A stretch of DNA of 64,000 nucleotides from Atherix ibis (Eukaryota > Arthropoda > Insecta > Diptera > Athericidae), in NCBI GenBank assembly GCA_958298945.1, contig OY282607.1:55343020-55407019 (forward strand), written 5' to 3'. A program made the position numbers and the translations under genes. Below are positions 51,748 to 64,000 of the stretch, piece after piece. Numbering within the stretch: the first letter of the stretch is position 1; every line of letters starts with the position of its first letter. The notes under the pieces are model-generated. The model was not told the DNA's origin. It was given only the letters and a program-made list of their open reading frames with translations, and made no database searches.

Positions 51748-52888
51748 AAAAAAAAAACTTTTTTTATATAATAGAGGGAAAGATTTTTTCTTTTGAAATG
51801 ATTTTTTTTTTAAATGTCTTTCATTTCGGATATTTTTTTTGTATATTTTAATTACTAAAACTCCATTTTTCTTTTAAAATATTATTTTGCATTTTCTCAA
51901 ATTTGTTTACCATTTTAGATTGCTTTTAAAATTTGCCTTCGTCTCCAAAACATAAATTTATACCAATAATTATAAATGTATAAATTAATGGCTTTTATAT
52001 AAATTTTATTAAATAATTCGATCGTCATTGTACCATACTCATAAGGATAATTGAATATTTTCTCATTGCATTCATTAGAACAGAGTATATAATAGGTGGC
52101 CTTCAAAAATGTTCTTCCATAGATCCAAAAACGACCAAGTTATTTCAAAGAGTTTAACTCCATTTCTTCTATGATACTTCGTATTGTAAATTTTCACGAC
52201 TGTTGCTTTTTATTTTGAAAATAATCATTTCATTGCTAAAAGTTCAAAAATAGTTGTTTGATCATTTCACTTACACATATAGTATTTTATATATTGCGTT
52301 GTGCCATGGTAGCTTCCCCGTCGTTGTTTTAATTCATCTTATTTCAAATAATCTGAAATATGTCGCGAGCAGCATATTTTTAGCTGCCCATGGAAAGTGG
52401 CGGGGCTTTTGGTTATTCCACAGCTAAGATTTGATGATATTTTCGATCAATGACTTCTCAGTGCTTCGTAATTTTCTCCGATATTGTAGATATTTTCAGA
52501 TTTTATTAAATTATCCGCAATATTCCAAGGGTGGATTATTAAATTATCCGCAATATTCCAAGGCTCAATTGTGAGAAATCTTAATAAAGTGTTCAAATAT
52601 TAACCGAATAATTATTGAAAACAATAAGTTTTTAGTATTAAAATCAGATAAATTGTCAGTAAAAATTAGTAACAAAATTTTCATTTAAATTTGACCACAA
52701 TATTTTGGTTAAATTATTAGGATTTATTTAAAAAAATACATGATTTTTTCTAAATGTAAATAAACACTGCACCCATTTGGAGGAACATTTTGCAAATTCA
52801 CTTCCGTAGTAACGCTATTGAAAATATTGAATTGATTATCCAGAATTAGTAGTCCGCTTCTACTGAATTCTTTGTTGGCAAAGTCGTG

Positions 52889-52939
52889 GCATCAAAATAA
52901 TTTCAACACGTTGTTGCGGCGTAAGATGCTCTATAATAA
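52889..52939 (-). pseudogene. Tc3-like N-terminal scrap (U4)
   Basis: Minus-strand IEHLTPQQRVEIILM, as in 4910-4960. Confidence 0.5.
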
Positions 52940-53453
52940 TTTGATATTGACAACTCTCTACAGCTGTCAAATGCCAATAGACGAGTGTCAGCCAAATAAA
53001 ATCGACTAGGAGCATGAAAAGCTTCCTCCATATATATACATCACTACAGCCATCTAGCGAAAAAATATTCAGTGCAGAGACACTGGGCATAGTGTCACGT
53101 GGTGCGGTAATTAATGTTATCACCGCATTGATATTAATTTTTTGACGTCGACCTTTATTTTGTACTCTTCACTTGCAAAAGTAAAAGTTCTAAAACAAAA
53201 AGAAAACGTAAACTTTGTAGAAGATCCTAATAGTGAGAACCAAGAAAAAGTAGTTTTTAACTATCCTTCCCTCCCCCAATCCATGTGACGCCACTGACCC
53301 ATGAGCTAGTACTAAAACAATTTATCAACAAAATTTTACCCATTTTTCAAAATTTACCATCACTGCTCTAGTTGGTGCTCATACCTCTCCGGTCTATCGA
53401 AGTTGAACTACTCAGAACATCTGACCAGGGTTGCCATAACATACACTTTGCCT

Positions 53454-53884
53454 TTAAAATAGCTTCAAAGAAAAAAGTCCAACGATATATCTTGGCGGCC
53501 AATTCACATTAGCGTTGCGATCACCGAATTTAGTGCCCCAGAAACCGGTATTGTTTTGATGATCGTATCGCTGTTTTGTTGAAACTAAAGTTTATTCACA
53601 TTTATTTTATTTTATTTGGATCATGAAAAGTTTACTAATAAGTCGGCGATATTGCTCAGAATTCACATTGCAATGTCCTCTTTACGATTATTTCGAAGAA
53701 GAAGTGCCCAATAATTCCACCAGCCCATAAACCGTACCAAACAGTGACTTTTTTTTAGGATGTATCGATTTTTGTAAATCAAATGATGATTTCCCATATC
53801 CCAGATTTGACAATTTTCTTAGTTAACGTAGCCGTCATTTTTTAATGTTTCCTTCATCGCTAAATATGATTTTTAAATATGAAG
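53454..53884 (-). pseudogene. Tc3-B catalytic-core relic (U4)
   Basis: Copy of 5475-5905 with the same frameshifts and stops. Confidence 0.7.
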
Positions 53885-54038
53885 TTTGGATGAACAGAAT
53901 GCATTTCTCAATTATTAATAATAACTCATGACTAACATTTATAGTTGGCAGTCATGAAGAAAAACTTATGACACGTGTATTTTGAAAGATATTGTAAAGC
54001 TGGGGAAAAAACCATATATAAGATCAGTCCTAGATATC

Positions 54039-54110
54039 GAACTTCAGTGTCTTGTGCTATCTCCCTGCCATTAAGGTATGGCAGTGAGATAGCACAAGAC
54101 ACTGAAGTTC
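54039..54110. repeat. 72-nt hairpin (U4)
   Basis: Same arms and loop as 6060-6131. Confidence 0.85.
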
Positions 54111-54113
54111 ACT

Positions 54114-54310
54114 GCTGAGAGTAAGGATAAATGGTATTGTCATCTTCATTGGAATATTGGATGTACTCGTTTAAATATTGTAGGAGGATGGGGCCAAGTA
54201 TTCTACCCTACGGTACACCAACGAATAATGGCGGAGAGATGTCTGTTAGTTTATTAGCTAAATTTACTTGAAAGTACCGGTTTTTCAAAAATAATTTAAA
54301 GTATTATGTG
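54114..54310 (-). pseudogene. Non-LTR reverse transcriptase relic (U4)
   Basis: Copy of 6135-6330 with the GVP-stop-GRILGP block. Confidence 0.58.
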
Positions 54311-55056
54311 ATGGAAAGAATCGTTTTGCGTTTCCAGAGTCGGTTGGTCGCGATTAAGAGCTTGACTTATACCTACAAATACAAATAAATCTGAATAATA
54401 TCATCTTCTTTCTAAAAAGGATGCAATAGAACAGATTGCAAGTTATTGAATGCTAAACAGAATAGAGTTTAGTACTTACTGAAAATTGAACTTTTTTAAA
54501 ATTTCAATTATTTATTGTAAAAAAAAAAAGTAATAAATAGAAAAACCAACAAAAACTAAATAAACTACAATTGGAAGAATTCCATTTAAATAAACAATTT
54601 GCAATGGTATGGAAATAACTTTATACGTAATAAAGTATATGAAAATACAAAGGACATGAAAGACAATTCTATTGTTTATGTCATGAGATATAAAGATAAA
54701 AAGCGAACCCTTAAACACCATCGAATTATCCTTTTAAACAGTTCGAAATATACTCTGCCGATTTTGGATCGAATGGACAATGAATTTGCATATTTTGTTT
54801 GTTTTATTTTTGTTTTAAAAGCTTTACTCCAATTTTGTTTGAGGGATATTATCTGTTTTATGTTTTGCATTTCAAAAAATGTCAATATTCACATTTGACA
54901 ACGAATAAATGTACTTCGGGCAATAAAACCAATGCAGTTTCTTTCAATTTGCCTATAATTTTATGACAAATTTGCCAAAAGAGGAGACTTTTGAGTTCTT
55001 GTCATTCAAAATAAAAATCAACACATCTGAACACCAATAAATGCGAAAAATCATTA

Positions 55057-55633
55057 TGAGCGACGAAGAACACTTCGACATGGCTGGCTTTGTCAATAAA
55101 CAGAATAGCCGCTATTTGGGCACCTCTTGTAGACAGTTGGGCCGGCGGCTTCATTGGGCCATATTTCTTTGAGGATGCTGGAGGCAATACTGTAACCATT
55201 ACTGATGATTGCTATCGGGACATTTTGGAAAACTTTCTTCTGCCCGAATTGGATCAATTAAGCATACAGAACATGTGGTTCCAAGAAGACGGAAGAAGTA
55301 TTGAAATAACTTTATTTTTCGTAAATTTTCAAGCGCCTGCGTCATTTAATTTGTGAGAGACAGCCCTTTAAAATGGACAACTTTTGCGATTTTACAACAA
55401 TGGAAAAAATCGATTATCGAGCAGTGATAAAATATTTTTTTGGCCCAAACGTTCTGTAAGTGTTTAAGATATCAGAAACACTTTACTTGAAGGAAAAGGT
55501 GTACACTAATAAACCAACCACAACCTCGATGCTTAAGAATAGCATTCGAAACGAAATATCTGACATAACAACAGAAGTTAGGGAAAATGTTATAAAAACT
55601 TTGATTAAAAGACACATCATATTTCATACATAA
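55057..55633 (+). pseudogene. Tc3-A transposase relic, best-preserved copy (U4)
   Basis: Reads SDEEHFDMAGFVNKQN, then WAGGFIGPYFFEDAGGNTVT, YRDILENFLLPELDQL and NMWFQEDG, the middle of a Tc3-like DDE transposase including the second catalytic Asp (in FQEDG). Next come a mariner-type MEKIDYRAVIK scrap at 55400 and the C-terminal VYTNKPTTTS piece at 55499-55633. About 60 residues between them, including the NWPPRSxDLTPLD-type block, are absent. Confidence 0.75.
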
Positions 55634-56608
55634 ATTTCAAAGGTCATATAATCAATCAATAAAATGGAAATTACGAAATTTTATTTTATTTAAAATTTAT
55701 TGAATGAAAACTTCGACCTAGAACATAAAACGCACCCTGTTTATACTGACTCTTAGTGGTCGATTTACTTGGTTGATGGTTAATTTTATTTTAATGGCTG
55801 CGATTATCTCGATAATCGTTGGAGATTGTCAACATAAAAATATTGCAAAGCCATAACACTATAAAGCCAACCATACACAAAACTGATCCTAAAAAATTGA
55901 AATAAATAAGCGATTCTTGTTCTGCTAACAGTTTTAAACGTGAACATTTTATGTCAATAATTAAATTTGTTTGGTCATTTTTCCATATTGTACAAAATAT
56001 TTCTAAACCGGCATTTGTGTTTAATTTTTGTTATTCATCTTTCGATAACGTTCCATATTTGTGACATATTGTACTTTTGTTAAAAATTTTCGACTATCGC
56101 CCGAATCAACAAATTAAAGACAATTGCAAAGAGTAAAGAAATGGCACTGCATCGAAACATTCATGCTTTAATGTTTAGTAGAATTTTTAAGTTAACCTAA
56201 CCTCCTATATGCGTTGAACTTGCGTTTGCTTTCAATTTCAACTGCCAAAAAACAATGCGGCGAAACTACACTTTACAGTAATTGCCTGTCATCCTAATTT
56301 TGAACAAACAGCAAGACGCGAAATAGAAAAAGTAAGTCTTGTTTATAAATTCATAGCTTCAGTCATATTTGTAAATTAGTTCAGGTTGACATATCGTATA
56401 AATATTGTGAAAATTTTTACATTATTGAATTTTTCAAATTATTCTATTTTATCGGTACTTTTCCATTTATAAAAATAATTTTATTTATTTATTTTCGTTG
56501 GTTATTTGTCAAATTATTTGAATTTTTCAAAGTATTTCGTTTATTGGTAAGCATTTTTGCTTTTGTTCTTATAAATTGATAGTAATCAATTATCGAATTT
56601 ATGATCCA

Positions 56609-56688
56609 ACCGCCATTTTCGCAAAAATTCATTCAAACATTCAACAAGTACATTTATTTCCAATTTTAACTGGTTTTGTATTTCTGAA
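56609..56688 (+). pseudogene. Usp7: Usp7-like scrap (U4)
   Basis: Only the end of exon a (PPFSQKFIQTFN) and the start of the intron remain after an internal deletion. Sequence leaves Usp7 after 56688. Confidence 0.7.
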
Positions 56689-56710
56689 TTTGAGGAACAA
56701 CTTTATTGTA

Positions 56711-59275
56711 CGCAATCGAAAATGAAGAATGTAACTCTTACGATTTCAGTTGGAATTTAATTTATTATTATTATTTCTTCTTTTGATTTTTGGTAGAGCT
56801 TCTATTGGGATTAGTTCAGTAACAAACTTAAATTTTTGGAAACTACCAGAAAAACTATCAAAATCAAAAAATATTGACAAAAACCAAATGAATAGTGATA
56901 TTTCGAAACATTACCTTGCAAAGATAATATGCCTTAATATTGTTATATAATTAAGTAATTATTCAGAAACTGAAAACTGACAATCGGTGATGCTACACGA
57001 AACTTTATCGAAAAATATTCAAAATTGTTTCGAAAAAAATGTTTCGACTAGCGAGCAACTTTTTTGCTCTAGAATAATGGACCCTTCACCGATTTCGATC
57101 ATTTAACTGCCAAATCCAACACAACTAAAGGGGCAAAGAGGACATGTAGACAAATTATTTTTATGCATATGGGTTGGTGAGATAATTTAAAAAGCCTTCG
57201 GAATATTTTGGAATTTTCATTTCGTTTTGAGGAAAAATCGGAATATTTTGGAATTTTCATTTTGTTTTAAGCCCTTAAGTCCACATTTGCCCATCATTAC
57301 TAATCATTTACATATCAAATTAAAGATCCTAAATAACTTTAGCTGGCTAGATATAAATTATTATATTTAAAAATTGTATACCAACTACAGATTAAAATAA
57401 GTGCAAATTCGCGCATTTTGATTTGAAATATGAAAATTTGCGAATAGATATGTCTTACTTTCCCACCTATGAGCTGTATTATGACATTATAGACGATGTT
57501 TTATATATCAAATAAAAGGCGCTACTGAGCTCTCAGATTTGATTGCATATTATTTTCGGTATCTATTCATAGTCAACAGATAACAGTAATTACATTATTT
57601 GATAGGGGATTTTAGATCAAAAAAGTTTAAATTTATCTTTTTCCATAAACTATATCTTAAACGATAGCTTAGCCATTTCTTCTACTTAATATGAAAATAG
57701 ATTTTGAAAACAATCCATATTTGGAAAAATAATAAAATTTGAAAAAAATTTGAAAAATATCGTTTCCAAAATATCGTTTAGGTTGATCATCCTTGTTCCT
57801 TATCCTTAAGGATAGTTGATTATTTTCTTACTGCATCCTGTAGATCTAAACATATTCTAGGTGTGCTTAGAACAAAGTTTTTCCGTAGACTTAAAAAAAG
57901 CCAAGTTATTCTGGAAAGCTCAACTCCACTTTTTCTGCGATTTCGCATTGTAAATTTTCACGAATTTATGATCTTGAGCGGTGGCACTGAACGTTGTCGA
58001 GTATTTCTTTTTATTCCGAAAATGAGCATTCCTTCCTAAAATTGATAAAATTAGTGAGCTTGACAATTAAACTTAAGTAATTTTATTTATTTGGATTTAG
58101 TGGTAGTTTGGTAGACCTTCCCCAATAATTTTCTTAATTCTTTTTGTTTTCCAAACATCGTTAAGGTTGATCGTTATTGTAACATACTCTTAAGGATAAT
58201 TAAACATTTTCTCATTGAATTCATTAGAATAGAGTATCGAACAATGTTCTTCTATAGATCCAAAAACGACCAAGTTATTTCAACATTGTAGATTTTCACG
58301 ATTTTTTCATTTTATTCCTAAAATAAGCTTTTTATTCCTAAAAGCTCAAAAATATTTGTTTGATCATTTGACCTACAATATTTTATTTATTGCATTATAC
58401 TTGGTACCTTCCCCATCGTTCTTTTAATTCATCTTAAATTCGCATATTTTGTGCTGCCGATGGAAAGTGGCGGGGCTCTTGGTTGCTCCACTGCTAAGGT
58501 TTGATTACATGTTCGATCAATTACTTTTCAGTACTTCGTCATTTTCTAGTAATTTTGAGATTTGTTCTAAAAAGTTAGTTATTCAATTCTAAAATTGAGA
58601 GGATGTAATCTTTGTCAACTTTCACACGCATTAAACGATTGGAAACTCACCTGGCAGACGGACAGGATTCGTAGATTTTCGTCAGTTCATCAAAACACTG
58701 TCCGAATGGGGAGATTTTTCTGAAAATTCACTGCAAATAGAAAGTTTCTCTCTTTTTCCATTGGTACGCTCTTAAACCCAATTTCAACTAACAAAACGTG
58801 ACATCAAAAATGTTCAAAAAATTCTAAAACGGTGCACACATCAAAACTAACACTTCGAATCTGATTAACAGTCTCAGTTTCCTCACAAAAAGAGATGCTC
58901 TCCGAGTAAAGAGAATGACTCGTCCGCTCATTCACTCACAAACTGCGAATTCAACGCTCAAAGCTCATGACCTGAAAAGGGGCGCAGCACAATCCTCCTT
59001 TCGCATTCTTATATGCTTTTAAAGCGGAGTATAAGTTGAGTGTTCATTTTGTTGAGTTCACTACCAATAGTGGATTATTAAATTATCCATAATATTCCAA
59101 GGCTCAATTGTGAAAAATCTTAATAAAGTGTTCAAATGTTTGCCGAATAATTATTGAAAACAATAAGTTTTTAGTATTAAAATCAGATAAATTGTTATTA
59201 AAAATTAGTAACAAAATTTTCATTTAAATTTGGCCACAATATTTCGGTTAGATTGTTAGGATTTATTGTGGGACT
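56711..59275 (-). repeat. Inverted, mariner-free copy of the U'/L/U junction
   Basis: 56711-57060 is the reverse of U1 545-1510 with gaps. The empty mariner TA is at 57204-57205, followed by a 40-bp tandem duplication (57199-57270). 57270-58100 is the reverse of linker L (30000-30700), and 58250-59275 matches the 4140-4780 part of U. More diverged than the other copies, so probably the oldest. No intact coding sequence. The segment around 57850-57960 is paralogous to 58245-58330, an internal duplication. Confidence 0.75.
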
Positions 59276-59970
59276 CCGTTTTGCACGCAGACAATGTCTG
59301 AGGTTAAATTAATTCTCGAAACAAAAATGTCCCCGAACCAGAAAATTACACTCAAAATGTTTAAGTTTCAAATTATGATGAATGAAAATTAGAAAAAAAA
59401 TCAAACTTTAATGATTCGAACTTAAAAGTTCTCAAATTAAGATACTTTTAAAAATAGTTTTTTAGTTAGTTTTCACATTTAAGGACTATTTTATTATTGT
59501 ATGAGTGGGTGGAAAGTGTAGGCGTTGCTCCAAACGATAAGACAAGACACTAAGTAATAAGAAGAATTTTTTTCTGTATCCGAAAACAAAGCGAACAAAA
59601 GTAAAACGAAGAACAAAGTAAATAAACATGTAGAAAAGGTGATGAGTTTTCCTTGTCAGAGCATAACTTAATAAAAAACAAAACAAAAGAAAAAATGATT
59701 ATTTCATGTTCAGGATTCTTGTCGAATCTTGGAATTTTTGAATAATGGCAAGCGAATTGGTAAACAGTTTCTTCCATTTTTCTCTAATAAATTTTGTCTT
59801 CTGCTCACACACTTTTGGTGTTTTGGTGCGTGTGCACACCTGCTCCTCCGTCTAGCATTCCATTTCACCAACGTTCAAATATTATTTTACCCCAAACAAA
59901 CGCATTCTAGAATCCTTTCTGCCACGAATTTCTCATCACACGGCAACACAGTTTCTCATATAAAATTTAG
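59276..59970. other. AT-rich sequence outside the repeat array
   Basis: Homology to U stops near 59275. Short open frames on both strands (59486-59989) have no recognisable similarity. I see no gene here. Confidence 0.5.
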
Positions 59971-60870
59971 GAGCTCAAATGGTAGTTAAGGGCTTAAATG
60001 GTAGTCACACGCTCAAATGGTAGTTGGGTCTTCAAATGGTAGTTGGGGGCTCAAATGGTATTTACGCGGTCAAATATTATTTGGACATTCACATGGTAGC
60101 TACAGGGCACAAATGGTAGCTGCGGGGCTCAAATGGTGGTTCGGAAATCTAATGGTAGTTGGGTGTTCACACAGAAGTTGGGGGGGTCAAATGGTAATTG
60201 GAGGCTCAACCGGTAGTTGGGGTCCTAAATTATAGTTGGACGTTCACATGGTAGTGAGGGGTCTCAAATTTTTATTGGGTCCTTAACCGGCAGTTGGGTC
60301 CTCAAATTATAGTTGCATGTTCACATGTTAGTTGAGGGCTCAAATGGTAATTGAACGCTCAACCGTTAGTTGGGGTCTCAAATGGTATTTGGTCGTTTAC
60401 ATGGTAGTTGGTGGTTCACATGATAGTTAGGTGCTCAAATGGTAGTTGGACATTGAAATAGTAATTCGGGGCTCAAATGGTAGCTGCGGAGCTCAAATGG
60501 TAGTTCGGGAATCAAATGGTAGATGGCTTTTCACATAGAAGTTGGTGGGCTCAAATGGTAATTGGAAGCTCAACCGGTAGTTGGGGTCTCAAATTGTAGT
60601 TGGACGTTCATACGGTAGTTAGCTGTTCATATGGCAGTTCAGTAATTAAATGGTAGTTTGCTGTTTATATAGTAGTTGGGACCTTAAATGGTAGTTGGGG
60701 ATTCAAATGGTTGCTGCGGGGCTCAAATGTTAGTTGGATGAGTGCCTACAATTTAGATGTGCTGCATATGTGGGCATTGAAATATTAGCCTCCTATCCAA
60801 ATTATAGCCACTCCTCCAAATAGTAGCCGGCTACCCGAATGGTAGTCGGTTATCTGAATGGTAACTTCTT
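59971..60870. repeat. Minisatellite 1, about 19-bp unit
   Basis: About 45 degenerate copies of a unit close to GGCTCAAATGGTAGTTGGG, varying from 17 to 21 bp. Drift is highest at the right end, where CGAATGGTAGTCGG variants appear. Long translations across it are repeats of the unit, not genes. Confidence 0.9.
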
Positions 60871-62270
60871 AGTAGAGACCAAGCTCACATGGGGCTTGTC
60901 TATTCAAATTGAGGCCCAATTGAATAATTTTATTTAATCGGTCTTTGTCTTCATGAGAAAAATGTAGTTTATTCCTAAACAGTCAATCATTAGCCAGAAC
61001 ACTCTTGCAATGGAAATTGTGCGAAAGTTCGTACCGACGTGCGATTTTGTTAAATTGAACTGCTCTTCTTTCCTGCCAACTTTAGACATTCCAATACCAA
61101 ATGCCACTATACATTTTTCGTTGGTTTTCAAATAAATTAAAAAAATTTCATTTGAAATTAAATGTTGACTTATATTTACCCAAAAGAATCCATAGAAGCG
61201 TTCGTCTATTAAAATTACAATAAATTCGATAAAAGTGTTCGGATCAATTCTGTCCCCATTAATTTGGAAAAAACCTTCGCTATAGTAAGAAGGAAAATTA
61301 AAATTTGAGGAAATGAAAAAATAGAAAAAAATTGTATAAATAGAAAAAGCCACACCCCAAAACCACGACAATTATAGAAATTTCAATATTTTTCTTATTG
61401 TAAACTTATTTAAAGGCGATTCATGGAATCATAAATAAATTAACCATTAAAATTATATAGAATCCATTCGGTTTTATTGGAATTAATTTCAGTACAAATA
61501 AATATAAGGACAATTGGCACGTTTTTCTTTATAATAAAATATAATCGAGAGTAACAACATGAAAATGAGAAAAAAAGGAGATTTTCCATCCATTTTGGTA
61601 TCGTTTAGTCGATATTAATCGGCATCGTTCATACGTGAGTTTTTTGTTATTGCACCAAAGCCGATTATAAAAATAGTTGATGAGGGGTCGAGGGGACTCT
61701 GATGCCGTTGTTCTATTGTATATGATTTCGACTCAAAGAATTTTAACTTCCTGGAATCACTTCTCGGATTCATATCGTTTTGAATTTGTATCCAACCATG
61801 CATCTACATTCTGACGGTCTCGATTTTTTAGTACTTTTTCCATTTTTTGTTTTCGTACTGTGGAGGTGCTAGAGCCTTTTTCAAATGCATACTCTGACAC
61901 CCCTTAAAACATGTGATTTCCTTTTCAATTTTTCAAGTACATACAAACAATCAAAAGCTCGAAATTAAATTTATTAAATTTTTTATTCTCTAAACAAGAG
62001 TGTAATTCGACAAAGTGTAACGACTAATTTACGTAATTATGAGTTCCCGATTGCTAATAAAAGTCGACTTAATGCAATTTATTTGCCTAAAAAAAGGTTA
62101 TTCAGAGCACAACAAAGTGGATTAACTTTCTTTACTCATATTTCTATACATTTTAAAGGTAATGAAAACCAAATTCTATCGATAATGTCTTAAAATTTAT
62201 ATTTAAGAGTAGCTGACGATTACTTAAAAATAATTTTGGGGCTAAAAGAACTTTCGATGGAAGCTAAACG
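60871..62270. other. AT-rich stretch with one unassigned open frame
   Basis: A minus-strand frame of 145 codons (60934-61371) begins with a hydrophobic segment (WGVAFSIYTIFFYFFISS). It shows no motif I recognise, and the region has no codon-use contrast that I can judge by eye. The rest (61372-62270) has nothing evident. Confidence 0.3.
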
Positions 62271-63110
62271 TAAAAATAGTTTTAGTAAAAATCGGTTCAG
62301 CAAAAATTAGTTCAGTAAAAATTGCTTAAGTAAAAATAGGTTCTCATAAAAATAGTTTCAGTAAAAATAATTTCAATAAAAATTTTCGATAAAATTTCGT
62401 TCAGTAAAAATTTGTTCAATAAAAATAATTTCAGTAAAAATTTTCAATAAAATTTCGTTAAGTAAAAATTGGTTCAGTAAAATTATTTTCATTAAAAATT
62501 GGATCAGTAAAAATTGGTTCAGTAAAAAGGGTTTTAGTAAAAATTGGTCAATAAAAATAGTTTCAGTAAGAAGAGTTTTAGTAAAAATTGGTTCAGTAAA
62601 AATTGCTTCAGTAAAAATTGGTTCAGTAAAAATTGGTTCACTAAAAATGGGTTCTCTAAAAATTGGTTCAGTAAAATTTGGTTCAGTAAAAATTTGTTCA
62701 GTAAAAAGAGTTTCAGTAAAAATTGGTTCAGTAAAAATTGTTTCATTAAAAATTGGGTCAGTAAAAATTGGGTCAGTAAAAATTTTCAATAAAATTTCGT
62801 TCAGTAAAAATTGGTTCACTCAAAATTGGTTCAGTAAAAATGATTTCATTAAAAACAGTTTCAGTGAAATTGATTTAGCAAAAATTGGTTAAGTAAAAAG
62901 GGTTTCAGTAAAAATTGGGTCAGTAAAAATTGGTTCAGTAAAAATTGGTTCAGTAAAAATTGGTTCAGTAAAAATTTGAGAAGTAAAAATTGTTTCAGTA
63001 AAATGCGTTTCAGTAAAAATTTGATCAGTAAAAAGAGTTTCAGTAAAAAAAGATTCAGTAAAAATTTGTTCAGTAAAACTTTTCGGTAAAAATTTTCAGT
63101 AAAAATTGAA
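62271..63110. repeat. Minisatellite 2, 15-bp unit
   Basis: About 55 copies of GGTTCAGTAAAAATT with substitutions mainly in the first five bases. Because 15 is a multiple of three, several frames remain open, giving artificial repeat proteins (NWFSK or FTEPI pentamers). Confidence 0.92.
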
Positions 63111-64000
63111 ATATTTAATTTAAGATGGAACCCAATAAATTTAATTCATGATGCTTTAAAAATGGTTCTTGCCAAAATAATCCGAAATTTCCTTCAAAAG
63201 GAAATTTTTGTTACTTAATTTTTTTTGTAAATTTTTTCTAACCGAATTTAGTTCTGATTCTTAGTAGCAAATTTTTTGGTGCTCAATTGATGTTAATAAC
63301 TGCGGGATAAGAGTCCAATTTTAGTTGCGATTTAAATTTAAAGTTGCGATTTAAAGCAATCGAGAAAAATTGTAAAACTTAAATTAATTTAAACTTCACG
63401 CATCCGTAAAAGTGGTGCGTGATAAAGTTTTAGTTTCTGTTCTTTTTCCTGCCTTTTTTCTGATTCTTAAATTTATTTATATTTTCATATCCTGCCGCGT
63501 ATACCAGAAGTCACATTATCACAACGTTATTGTTTGTTAAATCACATTAGCGACTTCCAGTTCGATTTGCTGAAGAAATTTACTTTATGGTAGGAACCCT
63601 TCATCAAAATTTTGGAATTAATTCTTTTTTTTGGGTTAATATTTTTACTATATATTTTCTGTGCGCGTTTAGATTTTCACAGAAAGTTGTTCGACAAATT
63701 TTTTTCGGAACGAATTCGTGACAAATTTTTTTCAGAACGAACACAAAAATGTGTTTGAGTAGACTGCATACGAGTACTAATCAAAGAATTTAAACGGATA
63801 TGGAGAAGCTCAAGCTTCTCCAAAAATTATTGTTATCTCCAACACAAAAATTATTGTTTATCTTCCGTAATTTCTAATCCTTAAATGCTCAGGTATAGAA
63901 ACTACATTGAACGTCATACATTTGTCACCTAATCCCAGTCAAATCCTACCTGAAAAAGCTGGTATTCGATGAATATTCCTGGTATCCATAACATGAATGT
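63111..64000. other. AT-rich right edge with small repeats
   Basis: No gene seen. A direct repeat around GACAAATTTTTTTC at 63693-63741 has a period of about 27 bp. A perfect 9-bp hairpin (TGGAGAAGC, loop TCAA) is at 63801-63822. Confidence 0.5.

Larger units (their letters stand above)
48524..56688 (+). repeat. Composite repeat unit U4 (forward)
   Basis: Follows U1 closely, including the 1181-1898 segment lost from U2. It has the least degraded Tc3-A core. The region from about 56040 is more diverged, and most of the Usp7 exon is deleted at 56609 (joined at a short CCAA/CAACC overlap). It runs into an inverted partial copy at about 56700. Confidence 0.88.

Noticed and set aside
60017..60235. 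72-codon Gly/Ser/Trp-rich protein
   Set aside because: Translation of minisatellite 1.
59971..60870. CRISPR-like array
   Set aside because: No spacers of constant length and no cas genes. The context is eukaryotic and the repeats are contiguous and degenerate.
62373..62892. Repeat proteins (FTEPI or NWFSK pentamers), for instance an ice-binding-like or pentapeptide-repeat gene
   Set aside because: Pure translation of the 15-bp minisatellite; open on both strands with no start context.

Overview
This is eukaryotic, AT-rich (about 70% by eye), repeat-dominated DNA, most likely from an insect and probably a fly. The evidence is an irritans-type mariner, an insect-type Helitron end, a copia-type LTR element with an initiator-tRNA-Met-like primer site, Tc3-like and non-LTR relics, and a spliced fragment resembling the deubiquitinase USP7. 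I cannot name the species. I see no intact host gene, no tRNA or rRNA, and nothing prokaryotic.

Layout. The window is built from about 2.5 copies of a large composite repeat. A forward unit U (545-9521, 31907-39905, 48524-56688) is followed by an inverted copy U' (10146-29372 and 39906-42526), and then by a linker L carrying a dead mariner. L plus mariner lie at 30530-31906 and 47153-48523, and a partial mariner lies at 1-544. Another inverted partial copy without the mariner is at 56711-59275. Inside U are relics in a fixed order: a Helitron-type N-terminal exon, two Tc3-like transposases, a non-LTR reverse transcriptase fragment, a 72-nt perfect-type hairpin, and a Usp7 fragment with an intron, a frameshift and a nonsense codon.

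Two younger insertions interrupt the array. At 11195-25386 two Helitrons of exactly 7096 bp sit head to tail with no base between them. They differ at only four positions that I could find. Each encodes one apparently intact Rep/helicase of about 1503 aa in two exons, behind a triplicated promoter-like leader. The empty target site is preserved in sister copies of U, and the insertion falls precisely between A and T. At 42527-47152 lies a copia-type element with broken gag-pol frames and a 3' LTR cut off by a later deletion.

The right end (59971-64000) leaves the array. It holds two minisatellites (roughly 19-bp and 15-bp units) and AT-rich sequence with no convincing gene.

Order of events (inference): the inverted composite formed; mariner inserted in one L; the mariner-bearing composite was amplified; Helitron inserted into one U' and copia into another. 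The most interesting points are the zero-spacer tandem of near-identical, coding-intact Helitrons, and the Usp7 fragment sitting in the arms of a large palindrome that could fold into a hairpin RNA if transcribed.
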